DNA of 64,000 bases from Bacteroidota bacterium (lineage in GTDB: Bacteria; Bacteroidota; Bacteroidia; B-17B0; Aurantibacillaceae). The notes under the pieces were generated by a model. The model worked only from the letters and a program-made list of their open reading frames with translations, did no database searches and was not told the origin of the DNA. The DNA lies in contig CANFTW010000011.1 in NCBI GenBank assembly GCA_947450025.1, positions 1-64,000 of the forward strand. Reading direction: 5' to 3'. Each line of letters begins with the position of its first letter. Positions within the stretch are counted from its first letter, which is position 1. Both the position numbers and the translations under genes were made by a program. This document shows positions 15,656 to 24,557 of this stretch, one piece after another.

Positions 15656-16081
15656 ATGGTAAGTTATTCTGAAATCATTGAAAAACCCATTGATATAGTA
15701 TGGGAACATTTTATCTATAAAGTTGACTATCCTCAGTATTTTGTTCCTGGAGTGAGTAATGTCTTGATTAAAGAAAAGAATGAATCATTTACTGTGAGAG
15801 AAATGGATATTACTTCACCAGAAGGTGTCACTCACCGTGTGATTGAAAAAATCACTTATGCTCCTTATCACGTCATTTTTAATATTATTGATCACCCACT
15901 TTATAGAGGACATGTCGATAATTTTGCCGAAAAAATATCAGACACTCAAACAAAAATTACATTTTGTTTGAATTGGATCGATAAAAAAACTGGAGATTCC
16001 TTCAATAATGAATCCATTGCAAAACATGCTGTCTTAAAAACAATTGATTATATCTTAAAAGCGAAATTAACTAACCTTTAA
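15656..16081 (+). CDS. SRPBCC family protein, AtaL-like
   Basis: The 141-residue single-domain protein has the helix-grip START/Bet v1 pattern. It begins MVSYSEIIEKPIDIVWEHF, then shows YPQYFVPGVSNVLI, a central beta sheet with VTHRVIEKI, and a C-terminal helix (SIAKHAVLKTIDYILKAKL). The arrangement is closest to AtaL-like (DUF1857-type) members, whose ligands are unknown. It lies 18 bp behind the ABC ATPase gene and overlaps the converging acetyltransferase gene by 11 bp at the 3' ends. Confidence 0.72.
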   Translation: MVSYSEIIEKPIDIVWEHFIYKVDYPQYFVPGVSNVLIKEKNESFTVREMDITSPEGVTHRVIEKITYAPYHVIFNIIDHPLYRGHVDNFAEKISDTQTKITFCLNWIDKKTGDSFNNESIAKHAVLKTIDYILKAKLTNL

Positions 16082-16631
16082 TCACTCTTTCTTTAATTTT
16101 TACAGCTGGATTACCTTGATAAACATACCATGGTTCTAAACGCGCTGTGGCAACACTATTAACAGTTAAAACGGCATGGCTACCAATTTTTACACCTGGG
16201 CAAACAATGGCATGCGCACCAATCCAAGCCCCTTCCTCTATTGTGATATTTCCAACAATTAAATCAAAGGCAACTTTTTTATAATGATGATTCCCACACA
16301 ATAACATTGCTCCTTGAGAAATACAGGAATGGTCGTGCATAATTACTAAGCCTAAATTATCAATCCATACTCGTTCGCCAATCCATACATGATTTCCAAT
16401 TCTTAAACGCCATGGATATTTAATATTAACATAAGGCTTAATCACTACTCCCTTGCCTACTTTTGCTCCAAACAATCGTAATAAAAAACGTTTAAAGGGC
16501 ATGTTAGGAAAAGCAGAATTAAAAAAAATGTCATTCAAGATATACCATGATACTCGCTTAATAGAACTTCCGCCCTTTTTATACCAGTTGTTATTAAATT
16601 TAGATAAATCTGTTTTTAATTGATTTTCCAT
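16071..16631 (-). CDS. WcaF-like colanic-acid-type acetyltransferase
   Basis: The 186-residue left-handed beta-helix acyltransferase has hexapeptide repeats through residues 55-170 (KVGKGVVIKPYVNIKYPWRL, GNHVWIGERVWIDNLG, EEGAWIGAHAIVCPGVKIGS). The motif GNHHYKK contains the likely catalytic histidine. It is like WcaF-family enzymes that O-acetylate exopolysaccharide units using acetyl-CoA. No polysaccharide cluster surrounds it; the nearest glycosyltransferases are about 40 kb away. It directly follows the DUF4258-like gene, with abutting stop and start. Confidence 0.85.
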   Translation of the reverse strand: MENQLKTDLSKFNNNWYKKGGSSIKRVSWYILNDIFFNSAFPNMPFKRFLLRLFGAKVGKGVVIKPYVNIKYPWRLRIGNHVWIGERVWIDNLGLVIMHDHSCISQGAMLLCGNHHYKKVAFDLIVGNITIEEGAWIGAHAIVCPGVKIGSHAVLTVNSVATARLEPWYVYQGNPAVKIKERVIKG

Positions 16632-17035
16632 TAGTTGATGGTGTCACAAAGACATTGATTAGCTTCGTTACCTAATAATTTGATATCATTTACAAATGTG
16701 ATGGTATCTCTATCTTCCGCTACAAACTCATATCTAGTTTCTTTTGAGTCTTTTGATTGAAGATAAAATGTACCATATGGTTTTTTATGCACATCGCTTA
16801 AATCATAGTTTACTTGAAAATAGCGAATGTTAACTTTAAATCCTTTATCAATCATTTTTAAACAACTTAATTTGCAAGCTGCCTTTGGACCTAATTGTAA
16901 GAATTGGTGTTGTAACTCCAACATTTTTAATTCATTTGGACTAGTACAACCTGTTTTGCGAACAATAAAAAATAAAATAATACAACCAGGAATAAACCCA
17001 ATTAAAAAAAGACGAAGGCGTTGTTTAAAATTCAT
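16631..17035 (-). CDS. membrane-anchored DUF4258-like protein
   Basis: The 134-residue protein has one N-terminal hydrophobic helix (about 8-25), then a soluble part of about 105 residues. Cysteines at about 30, 54 and 58 and a C-terminal CLC pair stand out. The pattern (short transmembrane anchor, ...YGTFYLQ..., ...ITFVNDIKLL) resembles DUF4258 proteins that I associate with alanine dehydrogenase genes in Bacteroidota, and ald is indeed immediately upstream here. The function is unknown. Confidence 0.55.
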   Translation of the reverse strand: MNFKQRLRLFLIGFIPGCIILFFIVRKTGCTSPNELKMLELQHQFLQLGPKAACKLSCLKMIDKGFKVNIRYFQVNYDLSDVHKKPYGTFYLQSKDSKETRYEFVAEDRDTITFVNDIKLLGNEANQCLCDTIN

Positions 17036-17101
17036 ATATCAAATCTTTTACCGTATCGGTAACTCTATTTTTTAATTTATAGTATTTAATAGCGCATGCT
17101 A

Positions 17102-18319
17102 TTACATGGCTGCCATAAGTAAATTAATGTCTTTATGCGGTAAATTAAATGTTTCGCCTAAAAACTGGTTAGTTAAAATTCCATTGTATATATATACCCC
17201 ATGTCTCACGCCAGCATCTTTTCTAACTAATCCATCAAATCCACCTTCATCTCCCATGTTCATTAAAATTTGTTGAAAGATATTACTGAAAGCATATGAA
17301 GCAGTGCGTGCTACACGTGATGGAATGTTTGGAACACAATAATGAATGACACCATGTTTTCTGAAAACCGGCTTTGTATGATTCGTTACCTCTGAAGTTT
17401 CAAATACACCACCTTGATCAATACTCACATCAATAATGACTGAACCCGTTTTCATTTCAGCCACCATTTCTTCTGATACAATACAAGGAGTTCTTCCTTT
17501 CGAGGCGCGCAAGGCACCGATGGCAACATCAGCCGTTTTTAAATGTTTTTCTAACACTTTTGGAACAATCACTGATGTAAATATTCGTGTCCCTAATTGA
17601 CTTTGTAAACGACGTAATCGAGAAGTTGAATTATCGAAAACTTTTACCGTTGCTCCTAATCCTAATGCAGCTCTTGCTGCAAATTCACCAACGGTACCCG
17701 CACCAATAATAAGCACTTCTGTTGGAGAAATTCCGCTAATACCACCTAATATAGAACCTACTCCATTATTAGCATTACTTAATAATTCAGCTGCTACCAA
17801 TATGGATGTTCCTCCTGCAATTTCTCCCATTGCACGTATTACAGGGAAAATTCCAGCATCATCCGTAATCAAATCAAAAGCAACACAATTTAATTTTTTA
17901 GCCACCAATTTTTTCAAAAAATCTTCAGGCTGAACCGTTAATTGTAAAGCAGAAAACAAAGTTTGTTTTGTTTTCATACTTTCAATTTCTTCTAAAGTAG
18001 GCGGTGCAATTTTTAAAATGATATCTGCTTTATAAACTTCCTCAGCCGAATAAACGATTTCCGCTCCTGCTTCACTATAATCAGTATCCTCAAAATGAGC
18101 ATTAGAACCAGCGCCAGCTTCCACTACAATTTTATGACCATTATTCACTAATAGAGCAACCGCATCTGGCACTAAAGGTACCCTGTTTTCTTGAAATGCC
18201 ATTTCTTTAGGAATTCCAATATATAATTTGCCTTTCTTACGGGCTACTTCAAGCATTTCTTCTTGAGGTGCATAACCACCTTTTGTTAAAGAAAATAAAA
18301 CGTCTTTAGTCATTACCAT
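17102..18319 (-). CDS. ald: alanine dehydrogenase
   Basis: The 405-residue enzyme catalyses NAD-dependent interconversion of alanine and pyruvate plus ammonia. The N-terminal domain shows IGIPKEMAFQENRVPLVPDA (about 34-53, substrate-binding R and K). The central Rossmann domain shows VLIIGAGTVGEFAARAALGLG (about 205), then DVSIDQGGVFETS and HYCVPNIPSRVARTASYAFS. It is longer than the B. subtilis type by an N-terminal extension (residues 1-30), as is common in this phylum. It heads a short minus-strand group with the DUF4258-like gene and the acetyltransferase. Confidence 0.92.
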   Translation of the reverse strand: MVMTKDVLFSLTKGGYAPQEEMLEVARKKGKLYIGIPKEMAFQENRVPLVPDAVALLVNNGHKIVVEAGAGSNAHFEDTDYSEAGAEIVYSAEEVYKADIILKIAPPTLEEIESMKTKQTLFSALQLTVQPEDFLKKLVAKKLNCVAFDLITDDAGIFPVIRAMGEIAGGTSILVAAELLSNANNGVGSILGGISGISPTEVLIIGAGTVGEFAARAALGLGATVKVFDNSTSRLRRLQSQLGTRIFTSVIVPKVLEKHLKTADVAIGALRASKGRTPCIVSEEMVAEMKTGSVIIDVSIDQGGVFETSEVTNHTKPVFRKHGVIHYCVPNIPSRVARTASYAFSNIFQQILMNMGDEGGFDGLVRKDAGVRHGVYIYNGILTNQFLGETFNLPHKDINLLMAAM

Positions 18320-18337
18320 ATTGAATATATTTAATTT

Positions 18338-19051
18338 TTAATAATCACTTCCATGATACCTTGGCGCATTACAATCATCTATGGATTTTTTAGGTCTATA
18401 AATAATTCCGATTCTAGCTTCCCACATCCTTTGCCAAAATACAACAGAACCTGTTTTAATTTTAATCGCATCAGGGTTATAATGCACTTCTGTAAATAAA
18501 TGCCACTTACTAAAAGACGTAAATTCATACCCTACACCTACATCAGGCGTAATGGTTATTTTAGGAACTAATCCTGCTATTGGAGCATAGGCTGTTATTT
18601 GACGAGACAAATTATATTCTAACCGTCCTCCTAACATCAAGTAAGGCGTACCTCTATATCCCTCGTTACCAATAATTTTTACAAAATTATTCCATTGTAT
18701 GTTTGTATATGTATTTGGAGTTGCACCTCCTCTAACAGCAGGCCAAGGAAATAGCAAAGGTCTTTCTACGGCACCTTTCTTACAGTATTCTAATTCTGTT
18801 TGCCAACGAATATGATCATATTTTAAAAACTCACCGAGCAAACCTACACTAAAATACATGAACTCACCAGAGCGATGTGACGGTGCAGGAACTGTATGTG
18901 TAAAAAAATTAGGGTCAACCGGTTCAGTGTTAATGTAACGATGACTAGTGGTTGTTCCACCAACGAACAAACCAAAACCTCTAAAAAATTGAGCCTCCAC
19001 TTGAAAAGTCAACTGAATAAAAGCTATACAAAAAATGATTTTTTTAATCAT
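18338..19051 (-). CDS. putative outer-membrane beta-barrel protein
   Basis: The 237-residue product has a signal peptide (1-20, ending VEAQ) and alternating polar/hydrophobic strands rich in Tyr, Phe and Gly (FFRGFGLFVGG, GEFMYFSVGLLGEFLKY, PYLMLGGRLEYNLS, WEARIGIIYRPKK). This suggests a small outer-membrane barrel. I recognise no specific family. It lies 18 bp upstream of ald and 4 bp downstream of fabD, so it is probably cotranscribed with them. Confidence 0.6.
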   Translation of the reverse strand: MIKKIIFCIAFIQLTFQVEAQFFRGFGLFVGGTTTSHRYINTEPVDPNFFTHTVPAPSHRSGEFMYFSVGLLGEFLKYDHIRWQTELEYCKKGAVERPLLFPWPAVRGGATPNTYTNIQWNNFVKIIGNEGYRGTPYLMLGGRLEYNLSRQITAYAPIAGLVPKITITPDVGVGYEFTSFSKWHLFTEVHYNPDAIKIKTGSVVFWQRMWEARIGIIYRPKKSIDDCNAPRYHGSDY

Positions 19052-19055
19052 GGTA

Positions 19056-19943
19056 TTATGCGCTAACCGTTTCCATTGCTGGATTTACTTTTTTTACTAA
19101 ACCTTGTAATACTTTACCTGGTCCTACTTCTGTAAAATGAGTTGCTCCGTCAGCAATCATTTGCGTAACAGTTTGTGTCCATTTTACAGGAGCTGTTAAT
19201 TGAAGAATTAAATTTTTCTTAATCTCGTCAGGATTTGATACCGCCGATGCCGTTACATTTTGATAGACAGGACATATTGGTTGATTAAATGTTGTTGCAT
19301 TGATAGCAGCTTCTAATTCAACACGAGCAGGTTCCATTAAAGGTGAATGAAAAGCACCACCAACTGGTAATACCAAGGCGCGCTTAGCGCCAGCTGCTTT
19401 CATTTTTTCACAAGCAATATTAATACCTTCTGTAGAACCAGAAATCACTAATTGACCTGGACAGTTATAATTTGCAGCCACTACAATATGGCCACTTGCT
19501 GTAATTTCTTGACAAATTGTTTCAATCACATCATCGGCTAAATTTAAAACAGCCGCCATCGTCGATGGATTTATTTCACATGCTTTTTGCATCGCTAAAG
19601 CACGTTTAGATACTAGGGTTAAAGCACTTTCAAAGCTCAGCGTTTTATTAGCTACAAGAGCAGAAAACTCTCCTAAAGAATGGCCCGCTACCATATCAGG
19701 AACAAATGTATCACCTAAAGTTGCTGCTAAAATAACTGAATGTAAAAAAATAGCGGGCTGAGTTACTTTGGTTTGTTTTAATTCTTCGTCTGTTCCACCA
19801 AACATGGTATCAGTAATATTAAAACCTAATATTTCATTGGCTTGGTGAAACATTTTTTTTGCTAAATCTGAGCTATCATATAACTCTTTTCCCATTCCAG
19901 AAAATTGTGATCCTTGACCAGGGAATACAAATGCTTTCTTCAT
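19056..19943 (-). CDS. fabD: malonyl-CoA:ACP transacylase
   Basis: I start the protein at MKKAFVFPGQGSQ (ATG 19943), because the 16 extra upstream codons precede the conserved N terminus and lie in the promoter region; this gives 295 residues. The catalytic serine sits in GHSLGEFSAL (about 90-99). QPAIFLHSV and the C-terminal LPVGGAFHSPLMEPA, which contains the catalytic histidine, complete the active site. It loads malonyl groups onto acyl carrier protein for fatty-acid synthesis. A -7-like box (TATATTTA, minus strand, 19981-19988) lies about 40 bp upstream. Confidence 0.95.
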   Translation of the reverse strand: MKKAFVFPGQGSQFSGMGKELYDSSDLAKKMFHQANEILGFNITDTMFGGTDEELKQTKVTQPAIFLHSVILAATLGDTFVPDMVAGHSLGEFSALVANKTLSFESALTLVSKRALAMQKACEINPSTMAAVLNLADDVIETICQEITASGHIVVAANYNCPGQLVISGSTEGINIACEKMKAAGAKRALVLPVGGAFHSPLMEPARVELEAAINATTFNQPICPVYQNVTASAVSNPDEIKKNLILQLTAPVKWTQTVTQMIADGATHFTEVGPGKVLQGLVKKVNPAMETVSA

Positions 19944-19980
19944 ACTTAAAAGTGCGGTTGTGTTAGTTTTGATTAAAGTA

Positions 19981-19988
19981 TAAATATA
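19981..19988 (-). promoter_or_regulatory. candidate -7 box of fabD (TATATTTA)
   Basis: Minus-strand TATATTTA differs from TAnnTTTG only in the last base. It starts within two bases of the U-tract end of the upstream terminator, so terminator and promoter are packed back to back. Confidence 0.45.
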
Positions 19989-19989
19989 C

Positions 19990-20014
19990 AAAAAAAACAG
20001 CCTTAAAAAAGACT
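19990..20014 (-). terminator. terminator of the AddB-like gene
   Basis: On the minus strand AGTCTT and AAGGCT (plus 20009-20014 and 19999-20004) form a short stem with one G-U pair around a four-base loop. Eight U follow (plus A at 19991-19998). The stem is short but the U-tract is strong. Confidence 0.6.
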
Positions 20015-20058
20015 AGTTTTGTATTTAGTAACTAACGATAGAATGTTAATTGCGCTAG

Positions 20059-22917
20059 TTATGAAACATTACAAATACTAGCATAGGCACAATATTCGCA
20101 TTTTTTTTCATCTTCAGTTTGAGCAAATGGTAAATCGTTACCAATCATATCCTGAATGTTACGTTTTAAATGGTTTTCAAATTCCTGAAGTAATTCGTCT
20201 GTGAAATTTAAAATACCCCCTCCTTTTACATTTTCTAAAATAAACTTCGGTTGATCCTCAAATTTTTTAAAAGGGATAATACAAGGTTGTAATTCTTCGG
20301 CCTTGGCTATATTATTTTTAACCACTAACCAAGCGTACATAAACAGTTGCAACATTTTGTTATACTGACTATCCGTAAACAAATCTTCAAAAGAAGTAAA
20401 CTTAAATTTATCAGTATCTTTTACTGAAGATTTGTAATCAATTATTCTGATTTTATTTCCAAGTCTATCAATTCTATCTGCAGAACCTTTTAAATATATA
20501 ATGGCATCAAGCCCTTGAATAGGAACAGTCACAGAAGCCGTTAATGCTCTTTCTAAATCTATTAAACTTAATAATTGATTTGTTTTTTTAGAATGCTGAA
20601 TTAATCTTAAATCACTCTTTAGCAATTTATTCACGTATTCATATAGTACTTTACGCTGTAAAAAGTTTTTTCCAAACTGACTTTCATACTGGCTAAAATA
20701 ATTTTGAAAAATTAAATTTACACTGGATTCTGTTTTTGCAAAACACTCAGAAACATCCTTTTCATTTAAAACCCTTCCTATAAAAGGCTTATATAACATT
20801 TCTAAAGACTCATGTAAAATAGAGCCTTGCGTATTAGCTTCGGCACTTTCTTCTACATCTTCTGTTTCTTTAATCCCAGCCCCATATCTATAAAAAAATC
20901 TTAACGCACAATCTTTATAGGTGATTAATGCAGAAGGGCTTAAGCCTGTATATTGGCTATCGGTGGTTAGCTTATAAATAATTGGCGCTAAATTGTAGTC
21001 TGTTTTTGAAATTGAAATTTGATTTCTTGAACTTGCTGGAAGTGAATCCCCACTCAACATTTTCTCGGAAATAACATGAGCCTTGTTATATTTCGTCAAT
21101 TCAAATTGCAATTGAGTTATAAATCTACTTTTCTCGCCTGAACCAAGCACACTATGCTCTGTATTATAGGTAATTAAAATATTGGAGGCTCGTTGCAAAA
21201 TCCGATAAAAGTGATAAGCGTAAATAGCGTCCTTATCGCCATATAACGGCATGCCATGATAGCGTTTTAAATCATTAGGAATAAATGAGTTAGTAGATTT
21301 TCCTGAAGGTAAAACCCCTTCATTTACGCCCATTAAAATTAAATTCTCAAAATCTAATGTTCTCGTTTCTAAAACGCCCATAATTTGAAGTCCTTGCAAT
21401 GGTTCACCAATAAAAGGTACTGATGCTGAACCTATGATTTGCTTATACAAACTCTTTAAGGTTATTAAAGAATCTAAGTACGCATGATTTTGAATTAGGG
21501 ATTGTAATCGATTAAAATATTTAGTAAACACATGTAAATATTCCTTCTCAGTTGAAGAAAGTTTTAAATCTTCACTTTCTGACACATTAAATACATGGAT
21601 GATGTGAAACATAGCGGCTACTCCTTCAGTTGAATGAGACCAAACACTAAATAAATCTTTTATAAATTGATAATTATCTTCAAATAATTCGGATAAAACT
21701 TTGTGATTTAACCATACATAGTTTTTATCAATGACCTTTTGAATAATAGATTGTAATGAAATACTAGGATTAAACGACTTGTAGTATTTTTTAAATAAAG
21801 AGTTTTGTAAAATCTTAAAGACATCGGCAAAATAATAGCTACTTGAAGCGCTTGCTTTTTGAACAGATTGATGAAGACTTATTAAATTATCCATCAAATC
21901 ATAAATAGGAGATAACCGTAAAGGATATTCCATCGTAATATTGACGTGTTCTACTTCATCTGGTAATTGATTTAAAACGGGAAATAATAAACTTTCATCA
22001 GCTAAAACAACGGCCGTTTTATGTAAAGATTTACCTTGCTTAATCCATTCTTGTAGCTGATGAGATACCACTTGTGCCTGCCCCATTTGTTTTGGAACGG
22101 CAACAATATCAATATGTTTAGGAATCTCATTAAAATAGTCTCCAATTTTATTCTTAGAATCCAACCATGTTTGACTAAAATTTTTACGAAGAAATAAACC
22201 AGCCTCATAACTTTCATTTTTGACATAATAATGATCGCCATCGTAAATCATGACAGCTTTTTTTTCTTTTACTAAATCAGAAAATATTATAGTCTCTGCT
22301 TTATTTAAGGCATTAAACCCGCATATTAACACTTTATTAAAAGGCTGCAAATAACTTGATTGTTTAAAATTCTCAACAGCCTTTCGATACATCAAGCCTT
22401 GATAAGCTTGCTTTTTTTGAAGTAATACTTTAGCAAACTCATGGTAAATACTTCCCATTTGATGCATAAAATCAATATAATCTATTTGAGTTGGAGTTAA
22501 ACTTTCTGCGCTTAAACTCCAATTTTCAATTTCTTTAATTTCTTTAAGATTTTGATATAAATCATTTGTATCAACTAAATACCGATCGGCTTCATTAAAA
22601 TCTTGAAGCATTAAAGAGCCCCATTTGGCAAATGACTCAAATGGCTCGGCTTTATCCTTCAAAACAGCAACATAAACAGCATATAAATCACATATTAAAT
22701 CAATACTATCAGCTTGTTGTAACTCAGATAACTCCGATACTAATTCTTCGGCGCTTATGATAGTTGGCAACCAAATGGTTTTTTGAAAAATTTTAGCTAA
22801 ATATTGTTTCAAATAAAGCGCTCCGCGTTTATTAGGCAATACAATACAGAGATGTTCCGTTTCTGAAGCATGATGATCGAAAATATATTGTGCAATGTAT
22901 TGTAAAAATGGTGTCAT
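20059..22917 (-). CDS. AddB/RexB-like PD-(D/E)XK nuclease
   Basis: The 952-residue protein has an inactivated helicase-like N-terminal part (CIVLPNKRGALYLKQYL, with no Walker A lysine motif) and a C-terminal RecB-type nuclease domain. Catalytic elements are GSADRIDRLGNKIRIIDYKS (about 835-855). Four cysteines fit the AddB iron-sulfur pattern: one before the domain in KDCALRFFYRYG, and C-x2-C-x5-C at the end (CEYCAYASIC). It should act in double-strand-break end processing together with an AddA/UvrD-like helicase. No such helicase gene is adjacent. The gene is closed by its own terminator. Confidence 0.88.
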   Translation of the reverse strand: MTPFLQYIAQYIFDHHASETEHLCIVLPNKRGALYLKQYLAKIFQKTIWLPTIISAEELVSELSELQQADSIDLICDLYAVYVAVLKDKAEPFESFAKWGSLMLQDFNEADRYLVDTNDLYQNLKEIKEIENWSLSAESLTPTQIDYIDFMHQMGSIYHEFAKVLLQKKQAYQGLMYRKAVENFKQSSYLQPFNKVLICGFNALNKAETIIFSDLVKEKKAVMIYDGDHYYVKNESYEAGLFLRKNFSQTWLDSKNKIGDYFNEIPKHIDIVAVPKQMGQAQVVSHQLQEWIKQGKSLHKTAVVLADESLLFPVLNQLPDEVEHVNITMEYPLRLSPIYDLMDNLISLHQSVQKASASSSYYFADVFKILQNSLFKKYYKSFNPSISLQSIIQKVIDKNYVWLNHKVLSELFEDNYQFIKDLFSVWSHSTEGVAAMFHIIHVFNVSESEDLKLSSTEKEYLHVFTKYFNRLQSLIQNHAYLDSLITLKSLYKQIIGSASVPFIGEPLQGLQIMGVLETRTLDFENLILMGVNEGVLPSGKSTNSFIPNDLKRYHGMPLYGDKDAIYAYHFYRILQRASNILITYNTEHSVLGSGEKSRFITQLQFELTKYNKAHVISEKMLSGDSLPASSRNQISISKTDYNLAPIIYKLTTDSQYTGLSPSALITYKDCALRFFYRYGAGIKETEDVEESAEANTQGSILHESLEMLYKPFIGRVLNEKDVSECFAKTESSVNLIFQNYFSQYESQFGKNFLQRKVLYEYVNKLLKSDLRLIQHSKKTNQLLSLIDLERALTASVTVPIQGLDAIIYLKGSADRIDRLGNKIRIIDYKSSVKDTDKFKFTSFEDLFTDSQYNKMLQLFMYAWLVVKNNIAKAEELQPCIIPFKKFEDQPKFILENVKGGGILNFTDELLQEFENHLKRNIQDMIGNDLPFAQTEDEKKCEYCAYASICNVS

Positions 22918-23097
22918 GTATTGGTCAGAACAGAATATTTAAAAAAAGAAAAGTAATAAAAAAGATGACTTAAATATCCATAGTTAATAAATTTATAGCG
23001 CCATTTTTTACCAATACCACTAATTTTTTTCCGTTTATGTAGTTGGGTTAATCGGGTGCTTTTTTTAGTTAAATTTACTTTCGATTTAAAAACAACC

Positions 23098-24516
23098 ATG
23101 AAGATTATTTTATATACACTCTTATTTATAAGTATTTCCAAATTTTCAATAGCTCAAACTAATCAATGGGACTTACAGCAATGTGTTGATTATGCTCAAA
23201 AAAACAATATTAGTTTAAAACAATCTGAAATAGCAGCCAAAATCAACAAAAACAATGCGCAGCAAAGTGAAGCTGCTATTTTACCAACAGTAAACGCAGG
23301 CGCTCAACACACCTATAACTTTGGTAGAACGATTGACCGATACACAAATACCTTTGCCAATACGCAAGTATTATCTCAAAACTTTTATGTTTCATCTAAT
23401 GTTGTTCTTTGGTCAGGATTATCTCAATACAATACTATCAAGGCAAATCAATTAAGATATTTATCAAGTGCCGAAAGCTATTTACAGCAAAAAAATGATT
23501 TAGCACTTAATGTGGCAACCGCATACATTAATGTTATTTTTAGTGATGAGATTTTACAAATTGCTCAAGCTCAATTTAAAATAACACAAGAACAATTAGA
23601 GCGCACTCAGAAATTAGCCGACGCTGGAACCTTAGCTAAAAGTGCCGTTTTTGATTTACAAGCACAATTAGCAAATGAAGAGGTAAATGTGACTAGTTCA
23701 GATAACAACTATCAAATTGCCTTATTGAGTTTAAAGCAATTATTAAATCTAGATACACTTAACAATTTTAATATTTCTAAACCTAATATAGATGTCTTAA
23801 ATAACGAATTAAGTGCTCTAACAGTTCAATCAATTTATGACATAGCCTTAAAAAATCAGCATTCGATTAAAAGTGCAAATTATAATTTATTAGCGGCTGA
23901 AAAAAATGTAGATGTTGCAAAAGGAAGAGTTAGTCCTACACTATCGGCGACAGGGAGTTTAGGCACTGGTACATCCGCTTTAGATAAGCGTATTGATGCG
24001 GTTAATATAGTAGGCATTGAACAAGCGCCTTACTATACTCAATCAGGAGAAGCCATTTATACTCCTAAAACAGAAATCATTACTTCCAAAAAACCATTTG
24101 CTGATCAGTTTCAAGATAATGTGAATAAGAGCATTGGCTTTACATTATCTGTTCCTATCTTTAATGGTTTGCAAACAGTTACCGGAATAAAAAACGCCAA
24201 ACTGAGTGCCTTAAACGCAAAATATTCACAAGATTTAGCTGAACAAAATTTATACAAAACAATTGCACAAGCCTATGCGAATGCTAAAGCAGCACTTAAT
24301 AAATACAATGCTAACAAAGCATCTGTTGAAGCCTCTGAACAATCTTTTTTTTATGCTCAACAAAAATACAATGTAGGGGCAATTAGCACTTTTGATTATA
24401 ACAATGCCAAAACTCGTTTACAAAATGCTCAAAGCAATTTGGTTCAAGCAAAATTTGATTACATTTTTAAATTAAAAGTATTAGATTATTATCAAGGAAA
24501 AGAATTAAAATTTTAA
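23098..24516 (+). CDS. TolC family outer-membrane efflux protein
   Basis: With the start at ATG 23098 the product has 472 residues and a signal peptide (1-19, ending SIAQ). The two internally repeated outer-membrane efflux regions are present (LQQCVDYAQKNNISLKQSE at the start, and NLYKTIAQAYANAKAALNKY later), with long alpha-helical coiled segments. This is the trimeric outer-membrane exit duct of a tripartite pump or type I exporter. Its gene is followed after 41 bp by the periplasmic adaptor gene. No inner-membrane pump follows. Confidence 0.93.
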   Translation: MKIILYTLLFISISKFSIAQTNQWDLQQCVDYAQKNNISLKQSEIAAKINKNNAQQSEAAILPTVNAGAQHTYNFGRTIDRYTNTFANTQVLSQNFYVSSNVVLWSGLSQYNTIKANQLRYLSSAESYLQQKNDLALNVATAYINVIFSDEILQIAQAQFKITQEQLERTQKLADAGTLAKSAVFDLQAQLANEEVNVTSSDNNYQIALLSLKQLLNLDTLNNFNISKPNIDVLNNELSALTVQSIYDIALKNQHSIKSANYNLLAAEKNVDVAKGRVSPTLSATGSLGTGTSALDKRIDAVNIVGIEQAPYYTQSGEAIYTPKTEIITSKKPFADQFQDNVNKSIGFTLSVPIFNGLQTVTGIKNAKLSALNAKYSQDLAEQNLYKTIAQAYANAKAALNKYNANKASVEASEQSFFYAQQKYNVGAISTFDYNNAKTRLQNAQSNLVQAKFDYIFKLKVLDYYQGKELKF

Positions 24517-24557
24517 AAAAATCCCATCAACACAAACGGATAAACACATAACGTACT

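Noticed and set aside
22914-23141. Minus-strand frame between the AddB-like and TolC genes
   Set aside because: It overlaps the TolC signal peptide coding region, is very basic and low in complexity, and matches no family.
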